Source: Methylobacterium sp. WL119 (lineage in GTDB: Bacteria > Pseudomonadota > Alphaproteobacteria > Rhizobiales > Beijerinckiaceae). Taken from it: a stretch of DNA of 64,000 bases. Where the stretch lies: NCBI RefSeq assembly GCF_008039875.1, contig NZ_VRUU01000009.1, positions 32,841 to 96,840 of the forward strand, read 5' to 3'. Position numbers and translations under genes: made by a program. The stretch's first letter is position 1; each line of letters opens with the position of its first letter. Positions 35,475 to 44,546 of the stretch are shown piece after piece. Under the pieces are notes generated by a model. It had not been told where the DNA came from. It worked only from the letters and a program-made list of their open reading frames with translations, and did not search any database.

Positions 35475-36773
35475 ATGGAAACCTACACCGACCTCTGGCT
35501 GGCCGCGAGCATCGTCGTGATCTCGCTGCTGCTCTCGGCCTTTTTCGCGGGCGCGGAGACCGCCTTCACCGCCGCGTCCCGCGCGCGGATGCATTCCCTG
35601 GAGGAGGCGGGGGATGCGCGGGCGGGCATCGTCAACCGCATCCTGGCGATCCGCGAGCGCTTCATCGGCGCGATGCTGATCGGCTACAACATCGTCGCGA
35701 TCGGCGCCTCCGCCTTCATGACGAGCGTGCTGACCGCGGTCTTCGGCAAGAGCGGCGTCATCTACGCCACCGTCGGCATGTCGGTGCTGGTGATCGTCTT
35801 CGCCGAGGTGCTGCCGAAGACGCTCGCCATCTCGAAGCCCGACAAGGCGGCCCTGATGATGGCCCGCCCCGTCGCCTTCGCGGTCACGGTGATGGGCCCG
35901 GCGGCGCTCGCGATCGAGAGCCTGGTGCGGCTGATGCTGCGCCCGTTTGGCGTCACGATCGGCGACCACCAGTCGATCCTGTCACCGACCGAGGAGATCC
36001 GCGGGCAGGTCGCGCTGCTGCACCGCGAGGGCGGGGTGGCCAAGGCCGAGCGCGACATGCTCGGCGGCCTGCTCGACCTCAACGACCTCTCGGTCTCGGA
36101 GGTGATGGTCCACCGCACCAAGATGCGGATCATCAACGCCGACCTGCCCTCCGAGGAGATCGTGCGCGAGGTGCTGGCCTCGCCCTACACACGGATGCCG
36201 CTGTGGCGCGGCACCACGGAGAACGTCGTCGGCGTGCTGCATGCCAAGGACCTGCTCCGGGCCCTCGACGCGGCCGGCGGCGACGCGTCCGGCCTCAAGG
36301 TCGAGGCGCTGGCGCTCGAGACCTGGTTCGTGCCGGACACCACCAGCCTGCGCGACCAGCTCAAGGCCTTCCTCTCGAAGAAGACCCACTTCGCCCTCGT
36401 CGTCGACGAGTACGGCGAGGTGATGGGCCTCATCACCCTGGAGGACATCCTGGAGGAGATCGTCGGCGACATCGCCGACGAGCACGACGTCACCGTCTCG
36501 GGCGTGCGGCCGCAGGGCGACGGCTCGGTCAACGTCGACGGCGGCGTGCCGATCCGCGACCTCAACCGGGCGATGGACTGGAACCTGCCGGACGAGGAGG
36601 CGACCACCATCGCCGGGCTCGTCATCCACGAGGCGCGCGCCATCCCCGACCAGGGAACCGCCTTCAACTTCCACGGCTTCCGCTTCCAGGTCCTGCGCAA
36701 GGCGAAGAATCGCATCACGACCCTGCGGATCACGCCGCTGGAGCCGACGGGGAGCAAGCGTGGCGACGGATGA
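35475..36773 (+). CDS. HlyC/CorC family transporter (CNNM-CBS-CorC)
   Basis: A 432-residue membrane protein. The CNNM domain (about residues 1-190) has three or four helices and starts with ISLLLSAFFAGAETAFTAASR. A CBS pair follows (VMVHRTKM..., FALVVDEYGEVMGLITLEDILEEIVGDI) and a CorC_HlyC domain closes the chain (GGVPIRDLN..., FRFQVLRKAKNRI). Family members handle magnesium or cobalt efflux; despite the name haemolysis is not their role. It follows the aroK-aroB block in the same direction by over 100 nt and probably has its own promoter. Confidence 0.93.
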   Translation: METYTDLWLAASIVVISLLLSAFFAGAETAFTAASRARMHSLEEAGDARAGIVNRILAIRERFIGAMLIGYNIVAIGASAFMTSVLTAVFGKSGVIYATVGMSVLVIVFAEVLPKTLAISKPDKAALMMARPVAFAVTVMGPAALAIESLVRLMLRPFGVTIGDHQSILSPTEEIRGQVALLHREGGVAKAERDMLGGLLDLNDLSVSEVMVHRTKMRIINADLPSEEIVREVLASPYTRMPLWRGTTENVVGVLHAKDLLRALDAAGGDASGLKVEALALETWFVPDTTSLRDQLKAFLSKKTHFALVVDEYGEVMGLITLEDILEEIVGDIADEHDVTVSGVRPQGDGSVNVDGGVPIRDLNRAMDWNLPDEEATTIAGLVIHEARAIPDQGTAFNFHGFRFQVLRKAKNRITTLRITPLEPTGSKRGDG

Positions 36774-36794
36774 AGGATTTGGCCCGTCATCCCG

Positions 36795-36836
36795 ATAACC
36801 TATGTTATGGAGTTTTGATATCAGTCAGGTCTGATA
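36795..36836. promoter_or_regulatory. two adjacent inverted repeats upstream of GGDEF gene
   Basis: ATAAC-N4-GTTAT (36795-36808) and TATCAG-N6-CTGATA (36819-36836) lie next to each other in an AT-rich intergenic stretch. The next gene is the diguanylate cyclase starting at 36951. They look like operator sites, or a small structured leader; no binding protein can be named. Confidence 0.45.
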
Positions 36837-36950
36837 CGGGCGTTTAGATGTTGTTTATGCTCTAGTTTGATGTTGTGCTCAGTTTCGGGTGCCGTATCAC
36901 ATGTGTGGTCTCGGCCATCGGAGTGATCGTCGGGAGACGTCAAGCGGACC

Positions 36951-38150
36951 ATGCGTCTCGACATCGCGACCCTTCTACTGGTGACCTTCGTCCTCACGTT
37001 CCTCGTGGGCGTGCTCTTCGTGCTGTCGTGGGTCCAGGCACGTCGGACGCACGCCCTCGCGATCTGGGGCGTCGCGCACCTCGTCGGCGCGATCGCCTCC
37101 GGCGGGCTGGCCCTGCGCGGCACGATCCCCGACTGGCTCTCCATCGGCGTCGCCAACGCGATGATGATCGCCGCCTACGGTCTGATCTGGAGCGGCGTGC
37201 GGGCTTTCGAGGGGCGGAGCCTGCGCCTGTCGATCGCGATCCTGAGCGGCGGCGCCTTCGCGGCGGCCTGCCTCGTCCCGGCGTTCTACGGCTCGATCGC
37301 GGCGCGGGTCGTCCTTGCCTCGTCGATCGCAACCCTCTTCTGCGCGGCGAGCGCCTACGAGATCTGGCGCGGCCGGGCGGAACGGCTGGTCTCGCGCTAC
37401 CCCGCGATGATCCTGCTGTGCATCTACGGGCTCTGCTACGCGGTTCGGATCCCCGCAGCCTTCCTCGCCCCCCTGCCGACCAGCCCAGACGCCCTGCAAT
37501 CGCGCTGGGTCGCGATCCTGTGCTTTGCCGCGATGCTGTTCACGATCGCCATCGCCTTCACCTTCATGGCGCTGACCAAGGAGCGGGCCGAGCGGGCACA
37601 GCGGCTCGCCGCATCGGTCGATCCGCTGACCGGCATCGCCAACCGCCGCGCCTTCGTGCTGGAGGCCGAGGCGATGCTGGCGCGGCCCTTGCCGAGCGCG
37701 CTGCTGCTGTTCGACCTCGATCACTTCAAGCGTGTGAACGACACCTACGGCCACGCGGTCGGCGACGGGGTGCTGGTCGGTTTCTGCGCCCTGGGGCGGG
37801 CCTTGCTGCCGGGCGATCGCGCGTTCGGCCGGCTCGGTGGCGAGGAGTTCGCGTGCCTGATCCCGGTCCAGACCCCGGAGGCCGCCCGGCGCGAGGCGGT
37901 CCGCTTCGGCCGCGCCTTCGCCGCCCTGCGCCTGCCGACGCTGCCGCACCTCGAGGTCAGCTGCAGCATCGGCGTGGCGGTGAGCACGCCGGGACATGAG
38001 CGTTTCGACGACCTGATGCGCCGGGCCGACCTCGCGCTCTACCGCGCCAAGCGCAACGGCCGCAGCCGGACGGAACTGGCCGAGGCGGACGGTCCGGATG
38101 TGCAGGCCGCCCGAAATCGGCGACTGCCTTGGCCTCAGGCAGCCGAGTAG
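36951..38150 (+). CDS. membrane-bound diguanylate cyclase
   Basis: A 399-residue protein. Six or seven hydrophobic helices fill residues 5-210, a MASE-like sensor region of unknown ligand, then a GGDEF domain: DPLTGIANRRAF, LFDLDHFKRVNDTYGHAVGDGVL and the active-site RLGGEEF. It should make cyclic di-GMP from two GTP. The RxxD inhibitory site normally a few residues before GGEEF is replaced by LPGD, so feedback inhibition may be lost. The C-terminal end overlaps the convergent nitronate monooxygenase gene by 16 bp. Confidence 0.92.
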   Translation: MRLDIATLLLVTFVLTFLVGVLFVLSWVQARRTHALAIWGVAHLVGAIASGGLALRGTIPDWLSIGVANAMMIAAYGLIWSGVRAFEGRSLRLSIAILSGGAFAAACLVPAFYGSIAARVVLASSIATLFCAASAYEIWRGRAERLVSRYPAMILLCIYGLCYAVRIPAAFLAPLPTSPDALQSRWVAILCFAAMLFTIAIAFTFMALTKERAERAQRLAASVDPLTGIANRRAFVLEAEAMLARPLPSALLLFDLDHFKRVNDTYGHAVGDGVLVGFCALGRALLPGDRAFGRLGGEEFACLIPVQTPEAARREAVRFGRAFAALRLPTLPHLEVSCSIGVAVSTPGHERFDDLMRRADLALYRAKRNGRSRTELAEADGPDVQAARNRRLPWPQAAE

Positions 38151-39127
38151 GCTGCGGCCCCCAGGCGTGCGCGGGCAGCCGCGTATTCGCGCGCGAGCCG
38201 TGCGACCACGTCCGCCACGGGCGGCGCGTCCGCGATCGTCCCGACGCCCTGGCCGGCACCCCACACGTCGCGCCACGGCTTCGCCCGGCTGCTGCCGAAG
38301 TTCATCGCGCTCTTGTCGACATCCGGCAGGCTCTCGGGATCGAGCCCGGCGGCGCGGATGCTGGGGCTCAGGTAGTTTCCGGGCACGCCGGTGAAGAACG
38401 GGGTGTAGAGGATGTCGGCGGCCGCGCTTTCCGCGATCATCGCCTTGTAGCCGTCGGCGGCGTTGGCCTCCGCCGTCGCGATGAAGCGCGTGCCCATGTA
38501 GGCGAGGTCGGCGCCCATCGCCTGTGCGGCGAGGATCGCGCTGCCGGTGGTGATCGCCCCCGACAGGATGATCGGCCCGTCGTAGAAGCGCCGCACCTCG
38601 CCGAGCAGGGCGAACGGGCTCAGCGTGCCGGCATGCCCGCCCGCGCCGGCGCAGACCAGGATCAGCCCGTCGACGCCGGCCTCCAGCGCCTTCTCCGCGT
38701 GCCGGACGGTGGTGACGTCGTGGAACACCACGCCGCCGTAACCGTGGATCGGCCGCACCACGGCGTCGGGCGCCCTGAGCGAGGTGATGACGATCGGGAC
38801 CGCGTGGGCGACGCAGGCGGCGACGTCCCGGGCCAGCCGGTCGTTCGAGGCGTGGACGATCTGGTTGACCGCGAACGGCGCGATCCGCCGCGTCGGCTCG
38901 GCCGCCCGCGCCGCGGCGAGCGTGCCGGTGATGAGCGACAGCCAGGTGTCGAGGCGTTCGGCCGGCCGGGCATTCAGCGCTGGAAACGACCCGACGATGC
39001 CCGACAGGCACTGGGCGATTACGAGGTCGGGCTCCGACACGATGGACAGCGGCGCGGCGATCACCGGCAGGGCCAGCGTGCCGCGCAGCGCCGGGGGCAG
39101 CCGTTCGTTCGATGCGGATTCGATCAT
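38135..39127 (-). CDS. nitronate monooxygenase family FMN enzyme
   Basis: A 330-residue TIM-barrel flavoprotein of the 2-nitropropane dioxygenase family. It shows LPVIAAPLSIVSEPDL at the start, VCAGAGGHAGTLSPFAL (with the catalytic-region His), IILSGAITTGSAILAAQAMGADLAYMGTRF for the FMN phosphate, and a C-terminal segment with WRDVWGAGQGVG. Members oxidise alkyl nitronates such as propionate 3-nitronate. Its neighbour on the opposite strand is a PPOX flavoprotein, 255 nt upstream. Substrate not certain. Confidence 0.9.
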   Translation of the reverse strand: MIESASNERLPPALRGTLALPVIAAPLSIVSEPDLVIAQCLSGIVGSFPALNARPAERLDTWLSLITGTLAAARAAEPTRRIAPFAVNQIVHASNDRLARDVAACVAHAVPIVITSLRAPDAVVRPIHGYGGVVFHDVTTVRHAEKALEAGVDGLILVCAGAGGHAGTLSPFALLGEVRRFYDGPIILSGAITTGSAILAAQAMGADLAYMGTRFIATAEANAADGYKAMIAESAAADILYTPFFTGVPGNYLSPSIRAAGLDPESLPDVDKSAMNFGSSRAKPWRDVWGAGQGVGTIADAPPVADVVARLAREYAAARARLGAAAYSAA

Positions 39128-39382
39128 GCGCCCTGCCTCTCGATCGTCGCGGCGAGGATCAAGGGCCGGGCGGTCGCGCCGTCAAGGCTCCGATGCAGGT
39201 TTGCCGACGACATCGACGGACACCGGCGTCGGCCGTCGCCAGGCCGTGGCGCGGGTTGTGCAGCCCGGGGCCGAGGTGCAGGCTCGGTCGGAGCCGGTCC
39301 GGTCTCGCGCGGCGATCGCGCGTGCCGGCCGGCTCGAGGCCATGTCAGAGGGCCGCGACGGCCCGAACCCGGAGGATGCCGC

Positions 39383-40012
39383 TTGAGCGGGACGATCGAC
39401 GACACGATTCTCGGCGTTCCCGAGGCGTTGCGCACGCATGTCGGCGCGATCAGGCCGATGGCCGAGCACAAGGTGCTCCCGCGGCTCGATCACTTCGCGC
39501 GCGATTTCATCGTGCTCTCGCCCTTCCTGGTGCTCGCCTCGATGGACGCGGAAGGCCGGGCCGACGCGAGCCCGCGCGGCGACGCTCCCGGCTTCGTCCG
39601 GATCCTCGACGACGCGACGTTGCTGATCCCGGACCGCCGCGGCAACAACCGCGTCGACAGCTTCGGCAACGTGCTCGGCAATCCCGGGGTCGGGCTGATC
39701 TTCTTCGTGCCGGGCATCGACGAGACGCTGCGGGTGAACGGGCGCGCGGCGCTGGTCACGTCGGCCGAGATGCTCGCGCCCCTGGTCGCCCAGGGCAAGG
39801 TCCCGGTGACGGGTCTGCGCGTCGCGGTGGAGGAGGTGTTCTTCCACTGCGCCAAGGCGCTGATGCGGGCCAAGCTGTGGTCGCCGGAGGCGCAGGTCGA
39901 GCGCAAGAGCTTCCCGAGCCTCGGGCGCATCCTCGCCGAGCAGACCGGCACCGTGAGCGTCGCCGATGCCGAGCGCTCGACCGAGGAGGCCTACCGCACC
40001 CGGCTCTACTGA
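39383..40012 (+). CDS. pyridoxamine 5'-phosphate oxidase-like flavoprotein (MSMEG_1061 type)
   Basis: A 209-residue FMN-binding split-barrel protein. LVLASMDAEGRADASPRGD and RRGNNRVDSFGNVLGNPGVGLIFFVPG are the hallmarks of the FMN-dependent PPOX family, and VEEVFFHCAKALMRAKLW ends the core. The start is a TTG at 39383 because a perfect GGAGG lies 7 nt upstream and there is no in-frame ATG before the conserved part. Relatives are reductases of unknown physiological substrate. The gap before it (39128-39382) shows nothing else. Confidence 0.85.
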   Translation: MSGTIDDTILGVPEALRTHVGAIRPMAEHKVLPRLDHFARDFIVLSPFLVLASMDAEGRADASPRGDAPGFVRILDDATLLIPDRRGNNRVDSFGNVLGNPGVGLIFFVPGIDETLRVNGRAALVTSAEMLAPLVAQGKVPVTGLRVAVEEVFFHCAKALMRAKLWSPEAQVERKSFPSLGRILAEQTGTVSVADAERSTEEAYRTRLY

Positions 40013-40021
40013 GCATCGCGC

Positions 40022-40049
40022 GGGATCGCCGGAGGTCCCCGGCGATCCC
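40022..40049. terminator. hairpin terminator between convergent genes
   Basis: A perfect 11-bp stem GGGATCGCCGG / CCGGCGATCCC with a 6-nt loop lies exactly between the convergent PPOX and bacterioferritin genes. There is no T run, but position and strength suggest a two-way transcription stop. Confidence 0.6.
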
Positions 40050-40058
40050 GCATCCCGT

Positions 40059-40556
40059 TCATTCGGCTTCGGGGGCGATCGGCTCCAGGCCGCCGACGTG
40101 GCGCTGGGCGTAAAGCGGCAGGCCGATCTGGCGGATCAGTTCCTGCTGGGTCTCGAGGAAGTCGATGTGGCCTTCCTCGTCCTCGGCCAGATCCTCGAAT
40201 AGGCGCTTCGACACCCGGTCGTTGATCGAATCGCAGTACTTGGCGGCTTCGAGGTAGAGCGCGCGGGCCTCGCACTCGGCGGCGAGATCGCAGGCGATGA
40301 TCTCCTCGACGTTCTGGCCGATCCGCAGGGGATCGAGCTCCTGGAGGTTGGGGAAGCCGTCGAGGAACAGGATCCGGTCGACGAACCGGTCTGCGTGGTT
40401 CATCTCCTCGATCGATTCCTTGCGCCAGAACTTGGCGAGGTCGATGTAGCCCCAGTCGTTGAGCATCCGGAAGTGGAGCCAGTACTGGCTCACAGCGGTC
40501 AGCTCGCTGCGCAAGCCGCGGTTGAGATACTCGATGACTTTGATGTCGCCCTTCAT
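40059..40556 (-). CDS. bfr: bacterioferritin
   Basis: A 165-residue iron-storage subunit that forms 24-mers with haem between dimers. It shows the ferroxidase-centre ligands in order ([20 protein letters not shown] with the haem-ligand Met just after it, [10 protein letters not shown], and [11 protein letters not shown]). Length matches the family. Preceded by the bacterioferritin-associated ferredoxin gene with a 48-nt gap on the same strand, forming a bfd-bfr operon preceded by an iron-type regulatory box. Confidence 0.96.
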   Translation of the reverse strand: MKGDIKVIEYLNRGLRSELTAVSQYWLHFRMLNDWGYIDLAKFWRKESIEEMNHADRFVDRILFLDGFPNLQELDPLRIGQNVEEIIACDLAAECEARALYLEAAKYCDSINDRVSKRLFEDLAEDEEGHIDFLETQQELIRQIGLPLYAQRHVGGLEPIAPEAE

Positions 40557-40604
40557 GAAACCCGTTCTCCCCTTGGCCGTGCGAGGGAAAAGCCGGGCTA
40601 CGCC

Positions 40605-40883
40605 TCAGGCGGCGATCCCCTCCTCTGCAGGCTGGACCTTTCCCAAACTGCAGCCGGTTGCGCAACCCGTCGCGCAGGCATGGGCGTCCTGTCCCGCCTC
40701 GAGCGCCGCGGCGGCGAGGGCGTTCTGCATGATCGAGCGGATCGTGCGGGCGCAACGCCCGCATTTCGGGCTGCAGCCGAGGCAGGCGTAGACCTGGGCC
40801 GGCGTGCGTGGGCAGCCAGGACCCGGGCCGAGACACCCGCGCACGGCGCCATCCGAGAGGACGTTGCAGGAACAGACGATCAT
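40605..40883 (-). CDS. bfd: bacterioferritin-associated ferredoxin
   Basis: A 92-residue [2Fe-2S] protein. The cluster ligands are in MIVCSCN and LGCSPKCGRC, the typical C-x-C then C-x2 or C-x4-C pattern of Bfd, whose role is to reduce ferritin iron for release. It is longer than E. coli Bfd (64 residues) because of a proline-rich insert between the motifs and a C-terminal tail with three extra cysteines (HACATGCATGC). The start at 40883 is preferred over one three codons upstream. First gene of the bfd-bfr operon. Confidence 0.88.
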   Translation of the reverse strand: MIVCSCNVLSDGAVRGCLGPGPGCPRTPAQVYACLGCSPKCGRCARTIRSIMQNALAAAALEAGQDAHACATGCATGCSLGKVQPAEEGIAA

Positions 40884-40983
40884 ACGATCCAAAACCCGAT
40901 GGCTGGAGGCTCGTTTCCTTCGACGCCCTCGAATCGTTCGAGAGCGCTCGCCGTGCGTCGTCCCGGTCCTCGACCGTCGCCAG

Positions 40984-41014
40984 TTTAGAACTCTTGAAAA
41001 CTAAGCGTTTTCAA
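40984..41014. promoter_or_regulatory. Irr/ICE-like box overlapping an inverted repeat
   Basis: TTTAGAA-N3-TTGAAAA (40984-41000) resembles the iron-control element TTTAGAA-N3-TTCTAAA bound by Irr in alphaproteobacteria: the first half is perfect, the second has two mismatches. It overlaps a perfect TTGAAAAC-N5-GTTTTCAA dyad (40994-41014). It lies 100-130 nt upstream of bfd, an expected target of iron regulation. Confidence 0.6.
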
Positions 41015-41113
41015 CGTGTTAGCGAACGCCACATGCCATCCGGCACCGTATGGGTCAAGGCTCCGGCGATCACGAGCGCACGATTGGATCGCGTCGTCGC
41101 GTTTCGCGGCTCC

Positions 41114-41731
41114 CTATTGCGCCAGCTCCTTCAGCGCGAGCCGGATGAGAACCTTCGCCTCGGCGTCCTCGCCGCCAGCCTTCAAGGCAGCGGCGACCGC
41201 GGCCGAGGCCTGGAGCTGGGCGTAGCCGAGGTTGACCAGCGCCGAGATCGCGTCGGCGACGGGCTGGGGCGCGGAGCGGTTCTCGACCGCGCCCGACAAG
41301 GCGATGAGCGCCGGATCGATCGGCGCGAAGGCCGGCGCCTTGTCCTTGAGTTCGGCCACCAGCCGGGCGGCCAGCCGCGGGCCGACGCCGGGCGCACGCG
41401 CGACGGCGGTCTTGTCGCCCATGGCGATCGCCGAGGCGAGCTGAGGCGGCTCCAGCACCGAGAGCAGCCCGAGGGCGACCTTGGAGCCGACGCCCTGCAC
41501 GGTCTGGAGCAGGCGGAACCACTCGCGCTCGGCATCCGAGCGGAAGCCGTAGAGGCGGATCATGTCCTCGCGGACATGCGTCTCGATCGAAAGGACGGCC
41601 GGCTCGCCGGGCTTCGGCAGGCGCTGAAGCGTGCGCGCCGAGCAATGCACCTCGTACCCGACTCCCTGGACGTCGAGCAGGACGAAATCCCCGCCGTAGG
41701 AATCGACCACGCCCTTGAGCTTCCCGATCAT
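41114..41731 (-). CDS. ruvA: Holliday junction DNA helicase subunit RuvA
   Basis: A 205-residue junction-binding protein. The N-terminal OB domain starts [28 protein letters not shown], two helix-hairpin-helix motifs follow ([29 protein letters not shown]) and a C-terminal three-helix domain ends the chain. RuvA binds four-way junctions and loads RuvB. ruvB is not next to it: the next gene downstream is bfd. ruvC lies upstream but is separated by a gene on the other strand. Confidence 0.96.
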   Translation of the reverse strand: MIGKLKGVVDSYGGDFVLLDVQGVGYEVHCSARTLQRLPKPGEPAVLSIETHVREDMIRLYGFRSDAEREWFRLLQTVQGVGSKVALGLLSVLEPPQLASAIAMGDKTAVARAPGVGPRLAARLVAELKDKAPAFAPIDPALIALSGAVENRSAPQPVADAISALVNLGYAQLQASAAVAAALKAGGEDAEAKVLIRLALKELAQ

Positions 41732-41907
41732 GAAATCCCGATCATTCGCGCTGCCGCGTCCAGCGTGCCGTCCGCTGCCTACAGAATGCCGCGCATCGCC
41801 GCCATCCGGCGAAGCGTGGCGAGTCTTTCTGCAGGCCAGTCTTGAGAGCGGCCGAGCTTCGTGGGATCAGGGCAGGGAAACGGTCGGTTACAACCCAGGC
41901 GATCCCG

Positions 41908-42534
41908 ATGCGCGGACCCTTGCTTCTCCTCGCCCTGGCACTCGCCCAGACGCTCGCCCTCTCGCCGGCGCGGGCCGCCGACACCGCGACTGCCCCCAGC
42001 GCCGACCCGACGCAGGTCCGGCCGGGCACCTACCGCCTCGATCCCGACCACGCCAAGATCACCTGGTCGCTGAGCCATCTCGGCTTCTCGACCTATTACG
42101 GGCAGATCACCGACGTCACCGGCGACGCGACCCTCGACCCCAAGGACGCGACCAAGATCCGGCTCAAGGTCACGATCGGCACCGACAGCATCACCGGCGT
42201 GAACCCGAAGCTCGACGCGCATCTCAAGGCGCCCGACTTCTTCGACACCGCGAAGTTCCCGAGCGCGACCTTCGCCGCCACCGCGGTCGAGGCGACGAGC
42301 CCGACCACGGCGCGCGTCACCGGCGACCTGACGCTGCGCGGCGTCACCAAGCCGGTCGCCTTCGACGCGACCTTCAACCAGGCCGGCATCCATCCCGTCG
42401 ACAAGGCCTACACCGTCGGCTTCGACGGCCGCGCCGTGCTGAAGCGGTCGGACTTCGGCATCGACGCCTACCTGCCGATGCTCGGCGACGAGGTCGTCCT
42501 GCGCCTCGAAGGCGAGTTCAAGGCGGTGAACTGA
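41908..42534 (+). CDS. YceI family periplasmic lipid-binding protein
   Basis: A 208-residue precursor with a signal peptide (MRGPLLLLALALAQTLALSPARA). The mature part starts GTYRLDPDHAKITWSLSHLGFSTYYGQITDVTGDATLD, the YceI lipocalin-like signature, and continues with LTLRGVTKPVAFD and FGRAVLKRSDFGID-like strands. YceI proteins bind long isoprenoid or other lipids. The start at 41908 is the last Met before the signal peptide. The gene lies between ruvA and ruvC on the opposite strand and converges with ruvC, leaving six bases between them. Confidence 0.92.
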   Translation: MRGPLLLLALALAQTLALSPARAADTATAPSADPTQVRPGTYRLDPDHAKITWSLSHLGFSTYYGQITDVTGDATLDPKDATKIRLKVTIGTDSITGVNPKLDAHLKAPDFFDTAKFPSATFAATAVEATSPTTARVTGDLTLRGVTKPVAFDATFNQAGIHPVDKAYTVGFDGRAVLKRSDFGIDAYLPMLGDEVVLRLEGEFKAVN

Positions 42535-42540
42535 TCGGCC

Positions 42541-43104
42541 TCAGCCGAGCTTGGCCAACGCCGCCGCGATCCGCGCGGCGCCCGGCCCGGCCGCGCCGGG
42601 CGGCGGGTTGGCGCGCTTGAGCGCATGGGCGCCGCGATGGTTGACGTGGGTGATGGCGATGGCGAGCGCATCGGCCGCATCCGCCAGCTTGAACTCGGCC
42701 TTCGGCAACAGGAAGCGCACCATCGCCTGGATCTGCGCCTTCTCGGCATGCCCCGAGCCGCAGACCGACTTCTTGATCAGGTTCGCCGCGTACTCGAACA
42801 CCGGCACGCCAGCGAGCGCCGGCACCAGCAGGGCGATGGCGCGGGCGTGCCCGAGCTTGAGCGTCGCCTGCGCGTCCTTGTTGACGAAGGTCTCCTCGAC
42901 CGAAACCTCGTCGGGCGAGAAGTCCCGCACGACCCGGGTGATGCCCTCGTGCAATTCGCGCAGGCGCAGCGCCAGCGGCAGGTCGCCGTCCGAGGTGACG
43001 ACGCCACAATCGACGTAGGCGAGCTTCGCCCCCGTCACCGTCACGACGCCCCAGCCGGTGCGGCGCAGGCCCGGATCGATGCCGAGGATGCGGATGGGCG
43101 TCAT
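42541..43104 (-). CDS. ruvC: Holliday junction resolvase RuvC
   Basis: A 187-residue nuclease. [17 protein letters not shown] carries the first catalytic Asp, [26 protein letters not shown] the Glu, and [16 protein letters not shown] the C-terminal Asp pair. It cleaves Holliday junctions symmetrically. In many relatives ruvC, ruvA and ruvB are contiguous; here a plus-strand yceI gene separates ruvC from ruvA. Confidence 0.95.
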   Translation of the reverse strand: MTPIRILGIDPGLRRTGWGVVTVTGAKLAYVDCGVVTSDGDLPLALRLRELHEGITRVVRDFSPDEVSVEETFVNKDAQATLKLGHARAIALLVPALAGVPVFEYAANLIKKSVCGSGHAEKAQIQAMVRFLLPKAEFKLADAADALAIAITHVNHRGAHALKRANPPPGAAGPGAARIAAALAKLG

Positions 43105-43282
43105 GAACCGGACCTTGGCCGCACGGCCGGAACGCCGTACCGGCTCTGTCTGAGCACATAGCGTGAACGAAGGGTTTCGCCAAACGGTCGCGGCTGACCG
43201 ACTTTCGAAACTGAGGCGATCGAACTACCGTCGGCTTCGCGGCGCGCCACGATGCGGGCCGAAACTGCGGGCGGGCTGGCGG

Positions 43283-43573
43283 ATGAACACCCTCGATTGG
43301 CTGGTGCCGACCCTGGCCTTCCTCGCGCCGCTGCCGCCGATGCGGCCGGAGCCGCCGAAACCGCTGCGCGGCAACGCCTGGGCGGCGGGCATGGTCATCG
43401 GCAGCGTCTGCCTGATGATGGTGCTGCCGATGTTCACGATCTGGAGCTTCTGGGGGCCGCACGATTCCTTCCAGGTCCGCTGCGAGGCCTCGGGCGGCCG
43501 CGTGCTGCAGGACCCGGCGATCGGGGTCGCGCCCTACCGCTGCGACCGCAGCGGGGCGGCCTCGCCCCGCTGA
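43283..43573 (+). CDS. small membrane-anchored hypothetical protein
   Basis: A 96-residue protein with a hydrophobic N-terminus (TLDWLVPTLAFLAPLPP), a proline-rich turn, one clear membrane helix (AAGMVIGSVCLMMVLPMFTIWSFW) and a C-terminal domain with two cysteines (QVRCEASGG... PYRCDRS) that may form a disulfide outside the cytoplasm. Not recognised. Placed between yebC and ruvC on the opposite strand. The Met at 43283 is used; the 40 upstream codons are basic and unlikely. Confidence 0.6.
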   Translation: MNTLDWLVPTLAFLAPLPPMRPEPPKPLRGNAWAAGMVIGSVCLMMVLPMFTIWSFWGPHDSFQVRCEASGGRVLQDPAIGVAPYRCDRSGAASPR

Positions 43574-43597
43574 CGCCCGCGCCCCGCGTCTCGCGCC

Positions 43598-44344
43598 TCA
43601 GGCCTCGAGCTTGGCCACCAGCGCGTCGGACAGGGCGAAGTTGACGTAGACGTTCTGCACGTCGTCCTGGTCCTCGATCACCTCGACGAGGCGGATCAGC
43701 TTCTCGCCGGTCTCGTCGTCGACGTCGATCGTGTTCTGCGCCTTCCAGACGAGGCCGGTGCGGGTCGGCTCGCCGAAGCGCGCCTCCAGGGCCTTGGTGA
43801 CCTCGCCGAAGGAGTCCTGCGCGCAGGTGATCTCGTGGCCGGATTCGTCGGAGCGCACGTCGTCGGCGCCGGCCTCGATCGCCGCCTCCAGCATCGTGTC
43901 GGCGTCGGCGACCGAGGCCGCGAAGCCGACCACCCCGACACGGTCGAACATGAACGCGACGGCGCCGGTCTCGGCGAGGCTCCCGCCGGACTTGGTGAAG
44001 GCCGAGCGCACGTCGGAGGCCGTGCGGTTGCGGTTGTCGGTCTGCGCCTCGACGATCAGCGCGGCACCGCCTGGGCCGTAGCCCTCGTAGCGGATCTCCT
44101 CGTAGGTCTCCCCGTCGGCACCGGCCGCCTTCTTGATCGCCCGCTCGATGTTGTCCTTGGGCACGTTCTCGGCGCGGGCCGCGATGATCGCCGCGCGCAG
44201 GCGTGCGTTCATCGCCGGATCGGGCAGGCCGAGCTTGGCCGCCACCGTGATCTCGCGGGCGAGCTTCCCGAAGAGCTTCGAGCGGACGGCGTCCACCCGG
44301 CCTTTGCGGTGCATGATGTTCTTGAACTGGGAATGGCCGGCCAT
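43598..44344 (-). CDS. yebC: YebC/PmpR family regulatory protein
   Basis: A 248-residue three-domain protein with the standard N-terminus [15 protein letters not shown] (Lys/Trp variant of HSKWANIKHRK), then IYVAAKLG-like helices, [33 protein letters not shown] and the C-terminal alpha/beta domain. Family members act as transcription factors or, in recent work, help ribosomes at proline-rich stalls. Normal length. yebC next to ruvC is a common bacterial arrangement, kept here apart from the inserted small gene. Confidence 0.95.
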   Translation of the reverse strand: MAGHSQFKNIMHRKGRVDAVRSKLFGKLAREITVAAKLGLPDPAMNARLRAAIIAARAENVPKDNIERAIKKAAGADGETYEEIRYEGYGPGGAALIVEAQTDNRNRTASDVRSAFTKSGGSLAETGAVAFMFDRVGVVGFAASVADADTMLEAAIEAGADDVRSDESGHEITCAQDSFGEVTKALEARFGEPTRTGLVWKAQNTIDVDDETGEKLIRLVEVIEDQDDVQNVYVNFALSDALVAKLEA

Positions 44345-44546
44345 GGCGTCGCGCGTTCTTTGGGTCTTGGCGGCGGAGGGCTCGCGCCCTCGACGCCGCC
44401 GGGCGGGGATGCCGCGGTTTATACGCGCGTGCGGCGCGGGGAGGCAACGCGGGCGGCACACGCGAACGCGATCGGCCGACGACGGAAAGATCAGCGGCGA
44501 CGGGCGTTCCCGAACCGTGGCCGACCGGCGCGCCGACGAGGACAGA

